A DNA stretch of 13,149 nucleotides, from contig JAEWWW010000030.1 of the NCBI GenBank assembly GCA_023396215.1, forward strand, positions 1 to 13,149. The letters are read 5' to 3'. Position numbers and translations under genes: made by a program. The notes under the pieces were generated by a model that was not told the DNA's origin, searched no databases, and was given only the letters and a program-made list of their open reading frames with translations. The stretch comes from Bacillota bacterium (GTDB taxonomy: Bacteria; Bacillota; Clostridia; Oscillospirales; Ruminococcaceae). Shown here piece after piece: positions 11,065 to 13,149 of this stretch. Position 1 is the first letter of the stretch. The number at the start of each line of letters is the position of its first letter.

Positions 11065-12729
11065 ATGAAACAGATATTCATTCTATGCGTCGCCCTGAGC
11101 CTGCTGTTAGGCGCCTGCGCCCCGCCTGCCGGGGTTACGCCCCCGGCCCCGGAGCAGGAGGCGGAAAGCAGCGCCTCATCCGGCGAGGGCGAGGGGGAAG
11201 CCTGCGCCAACAACATCTCGCTGCTGCTGTTTGAGGAGTATATCCGCCCTTACGAGATGTGGGTCGGGTCTTACCCCTATGCAGAGGGCGGCGCCTCACA
11301 AATCCCCGCCCCTTATCTGGCGGCGGCGACGCTGGATATCCTGACCCGCCGCATCAACCTGCTGCCCTATGTGAAGTCGGGCGAGGTGCTCTACCCCGGC
11401 GTCGATCAGCCCGCACGCTGGCTCGAGCTGCCGATGGCGCTGGTGGATGAGGCGGTTGTGACCCTCTTCGGCGCGCGGGCCTACCACTTTTCGCCCTACC
11501 CCGACATGCTGGTGTCGGCCAATGAAACCGAGCAGATTTATTACTGGAATACCACCCCCAAAACCCAGCCGATGCTGGATACCCAAATCTACTGGGCCGA
11601 GGTGAAGGCCGACGGCTCGGTGGAGATTATCTGCACCCGCAGCGCGGGGGGCGAGGCTTTTAACCGGGTCAGCTATCTCTTTTCCCCGGTGGATGTAACC
11701 CGCCTTTCGCCCGGGCTGCAGGAGCTTTTCGCCATCAACGACCTGCCCTACACCCTGCGGTCGGTCACCCCAATCTTTGACCAGCCATGGCAGCAGGAGG
11801 GTGAAACGGCCGTTGCCATTACCACCCCGCAGCAGCTGGCGCTGCTGGGCCTCGGGGTGCGCGCCGGAGATAAAACCCATATTGCCAAAAGCTTTGTGCT
11901 GAAAAACGACCTCGATATGAGCGGGGTGGATTTTACCCCCATCGGCTACTATGACCACAACATGGGGGACCCCATCTACCAGTATTTTTCTTCCTCCTTT
12001 GAGGGGGGCGGCCACACCGTCAGCAACCTGAAAGTGGCGGGCGGACACAGCATTGGGATGTTCGGCGCCGTCGGCCCCTTGGGCCGGGTGAGCAACCTGC
12101 ACCTGAAAAACCTTTCGGTCACCGGCAAAGAAAACGTGGGCGGCCTTGCGGGCTACTGCGAGGGCAGACTGGTTGACTGCACCGTGCAAGGGCAGGTCAC
12201 CGGCGACCAGGAGGTCGGCGGGCTGGTGGGCATCCTGCGCAAGCAGGGGCAGGTGCAGCGGTGCGGGGCCGATGTAGAGGTGACCGCCAACTATGAGGCG
12301 GGGGGCCTTGTGGGCATGGTTCATGAGGCCGTCGTGACCAACAGCTACGCCAAAGGGGTGCTGCACGCGGTCAAACGTCCTCTCGCCCCGGGCGAGCCCG
12401 AGCCGGTGGGAGACCCTGTTTATCAGGACGGCCACCTGCCCCGGTATTTTGGCGGCTTTGCGGCTTCTAACTACGGGACGGTAGATAGCTGCTATGCCGA
12501 TGTGGATATCAAAACCCATGCCACCGCCTTTTTGGTGGGCAACTTTTTGGGGTATAACAGCAGCAGCCTTTTCTACTGCTTTTACAATCTGGACGCCGGC
12601 GGGCAGTTCAAGGGGGTCAGCGAGCCTTACTCCGGGGTGGAGCATGCCGATGTCACCGGCTTGCCCCGTGAGCAGTACCGTCAGGCTCTGGAGGAGATGC
12701 TGAATGCGCCGCCTGCTATGAAGGGATAA
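11065..12729 (+). CDS. Lipoprotein with GLUG-type beta-helix repeats
   Basis: A 554-residue surface lipoprotein. Residues 1-18 form a lipoprotein signal peptide ending in LLGAC, with Cys18 as the lipidated residue, followed by a Pro/Glu/Ser-rich linker (about 19-47). About 50-235 is an N-terminal domain I do not recognise (EEYIRPYEMWVGSYPYAEGG near 57-76). From about 252 a GLUG-type region begins: the entry motif TTPQQLALL, LKNDLDMSGVDFTPIGYYD, FEGGGHTVSNLKV, then repeated glycine turns (GMFGAVG, VGGLAGYCEG, VGGLVGI, AGGLVGM) to about 475. This repeat folds as a beta-helix in bacterial adhesins and surface proteins. AAAGGAG (11049-11055) lies 9 nt before ATG 11065. The leader carries the MITE-like element. 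Probably cell-surface binding or structural; no catalytic site is visible. Confidence 0.85.
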   Translation: MKQIFILCVALSLLLGACAPPAGVTPPAPEQEAESSASSGEGEGEACANNISLLLFEEYIRPYEMWVGSYPYAEGGASQIPAPYLAAATLDILTRRINLLPYVKSGEVLYPGVDQPARWLELPMALVDEAVVTLFGARAYHFSPYPDMLVSANETEQIYYWNTTPKTQPMLDTQIYWAEVKADGSVEIICTRSAGGEAFNRVSYLFSPVDVTRLSPGLQELFAINDLPYTLRSVTPIFDQPWQQEGETAVAITTPQQLALLGLGVRAGDKTHIAKSFVLKNDLDMSGVDFTPIGYYDHNMGDPIYQYFSSSFEGGGHTVSNLKVAGGHSIGMFGAVGPLGRVSNLHLKNLSVTGKENVGGLAGYCEGRLVDCTVQGQVTGDQEVGGLVGILRKQGQVQRCGADVEVTANYEAGGLVGMVHEAVVTNSYAKGVLHAVKRPLAPGEPEPVGDPVYQDGHLPRYFGGFAASNYGTVDSCYADVDIKTHATAFLVGNFLGYNSSSLFYCFYNLDAGGQFKGVSEPYSGVEHADVTGLPREQYRQALEEMLNAPPAMKG

Positions 12730-12747
12730 ATGAACGCCGACTGAAAC

Positions 12748-12784
12748 GAAAGACCGCCGCCCTGCCACGGGGCGGCGGTCTTTC
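12748..12784. terminator. Intrinsic terminator after the lipoprotein gene
   Basis: A 15-bp perfect stem, GAAAGACCGCCGCCC (12748-12762) with GGGCGGCGGTCTTTC (12770-12784), and a 7-nt loop. The T-tract is inside the stem end (CTTTC GGGTTT). It lies between convergent genes and may serve both strands. Confidence 0.8.
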
Positions 12785-12834
12785 GGGTTTGAGGGTGGTA
12801 TATGGATGGTTAGAATGGCTGTATTATCATGCGC

Positions 12835-13149
12835 CTATCCAATGAGCTTCTCCCGCATATAGAGCAGTATCTTCTTTTCGCGGCGGGATACCTGCACCTG
12901 GGTCATGCCCAATATCTCGGCGGTTTGGGTTTGGGTTTTGTTGCTGAAGTAACGCAGCACAATCAGCTTGCGGTCCTCCTCGGCAAGCTGGCCCACAACC
13001 TGCCCCAGCGAAATCAGGTCGGAAAGCAGCTCCTCGGGCGAAGGGGTGGGCAGGTCTATCTGGCCGCCGCCCTCTTCGTCGCTTTCGGTGAGCGAGAGCG
13101 GCGGGGTGCTGGCCCCCAGCGCTTCCACCACCTCGGATTGGTCGATATC
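12835..13149 (-). CDS. sigF: Sporulation sigma factor, sigma-F/G type (C-terminal part)
   Basis: The last 104 residues of a sigma-70-family protein whose gene continues off the right edge; reading is open to base 13149, so the GTG at 13131 is internal. The visible part starts in the end of region 3 (DIDQSEVVEALGASTPPLSL). Region 4 follows, with EEDRKLIVLRYFSNKTQTQ and the helix-turn-helix TAEILGMTQVQVSRREKKIL, ending MREKLIG. The QVQVSR-EKKIL and MREKL ending favours the forespore factor sigma-F over sigma-G (which usually has QAQVSRLEK). An Arg stands where most relatives have Leu (SRREKK). If it is sigF, the spoIIAA and spoIIAB regulators should lie just upstream, beyond the window. It implies a spore-forming Firmicute. 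sigG remains possible. Confidence 0.8.
   Translation of the reverse strand, partial: DIDQSEVVEALGASTPPLSLTESDEEGGGQIDLPTPSPEELLSDLISLGQVVGQLAEEDRKLIVLRYFSNKTQTQTAEILGMTQVQVSRREKKILLYMREKLIG

Noticed and set aside
11296..12768. Minus-strand open frame of 490 residues opposite the lipoprotein gene
   Set aside because: Antisense shadow in GC-rich sequence; the sense strand has a signal peptide, ribosome site, GLUG repeats and a terminator.

Overview
The window looks like a chromosomal segment of an anaerobic, spore-forming, low-oxygen Firmicute, most likely a gut clostridium of the Oscillospiraceae/Ruminococcaceae type. The reasons are a forespore-type sigma factor at the right edge, strong AGGAGG-like ribosome sites and sigma-A-type promoters. 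Further support comes from an SLH-domain surface protein, a lipobox lipoprotein, a VanW protein, and GC-rich host DNA sprinkled with short palindromic repeats. The assignment is inference from gene content; no rRNA or other phylogenetic marker is present.

Layout. (1) 1-4860 is visibly more AT-rich and looks accessory. It holds a drug-export-like ABC operon (ATPase then FtsX/MacB-type permease, minus strand, running off the left edge), with a divergent TetR regulator sharing an overlapping promoter/operator region. Next is a phytoene-desaturase-like FAD oxidoreductase, then about 0.5 kb of gene-free AT-rich DNA. A broken gene relic follows, and then a miniature divergon (XRE repressor / 60-aa protein) built around an 18-bp perfect inverted repeat. 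(2) 4872-6404 is guaA (GMP synthase), where the GC-rich host sequence begins. (3) 6650-9339 carries, on the plus strand, a secreted Ig/cadherin-like + SLH protein and a uracil-type NCS2 permease. (4) 9396-9817 is a non-coding repeat cluster of short GC-rich palindromes ending in CCCCTAC. (5) 9848-10672 is a minus-strand VanW-family gene. Back-to-back promoters lead left into VanW and right, through a structured GC-rich stretch and a 164-bp MITE-like palindrome, into a GLUG-repeat lipoprotein (11065-12729). (6) The right edge carries the C-terminal part of a sigma-F/G family sigma factor.

How the genes may work together. The TetR gene, the ABC exporter and possibly the oxidoreductase could form one small regulon, because a TetR-style palindrome lies in the shared promoter and a related palindrome lies just upstream of the oxidoreductase. 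The XRE divergon looks autoregulated. The right half is ordinary host housekeeping and cell-surface genes, decorated with repeats. I see no CRISPR array, no tRNA or rRNA, no intact integrase or transposase, and no clearly new multi-gene system. The most interesting signals are the two regulatory palindrome systems, the palindrome cluster, the MITE-like element sitting in a promoter leader, and the composition step at the 3' end of guaA.
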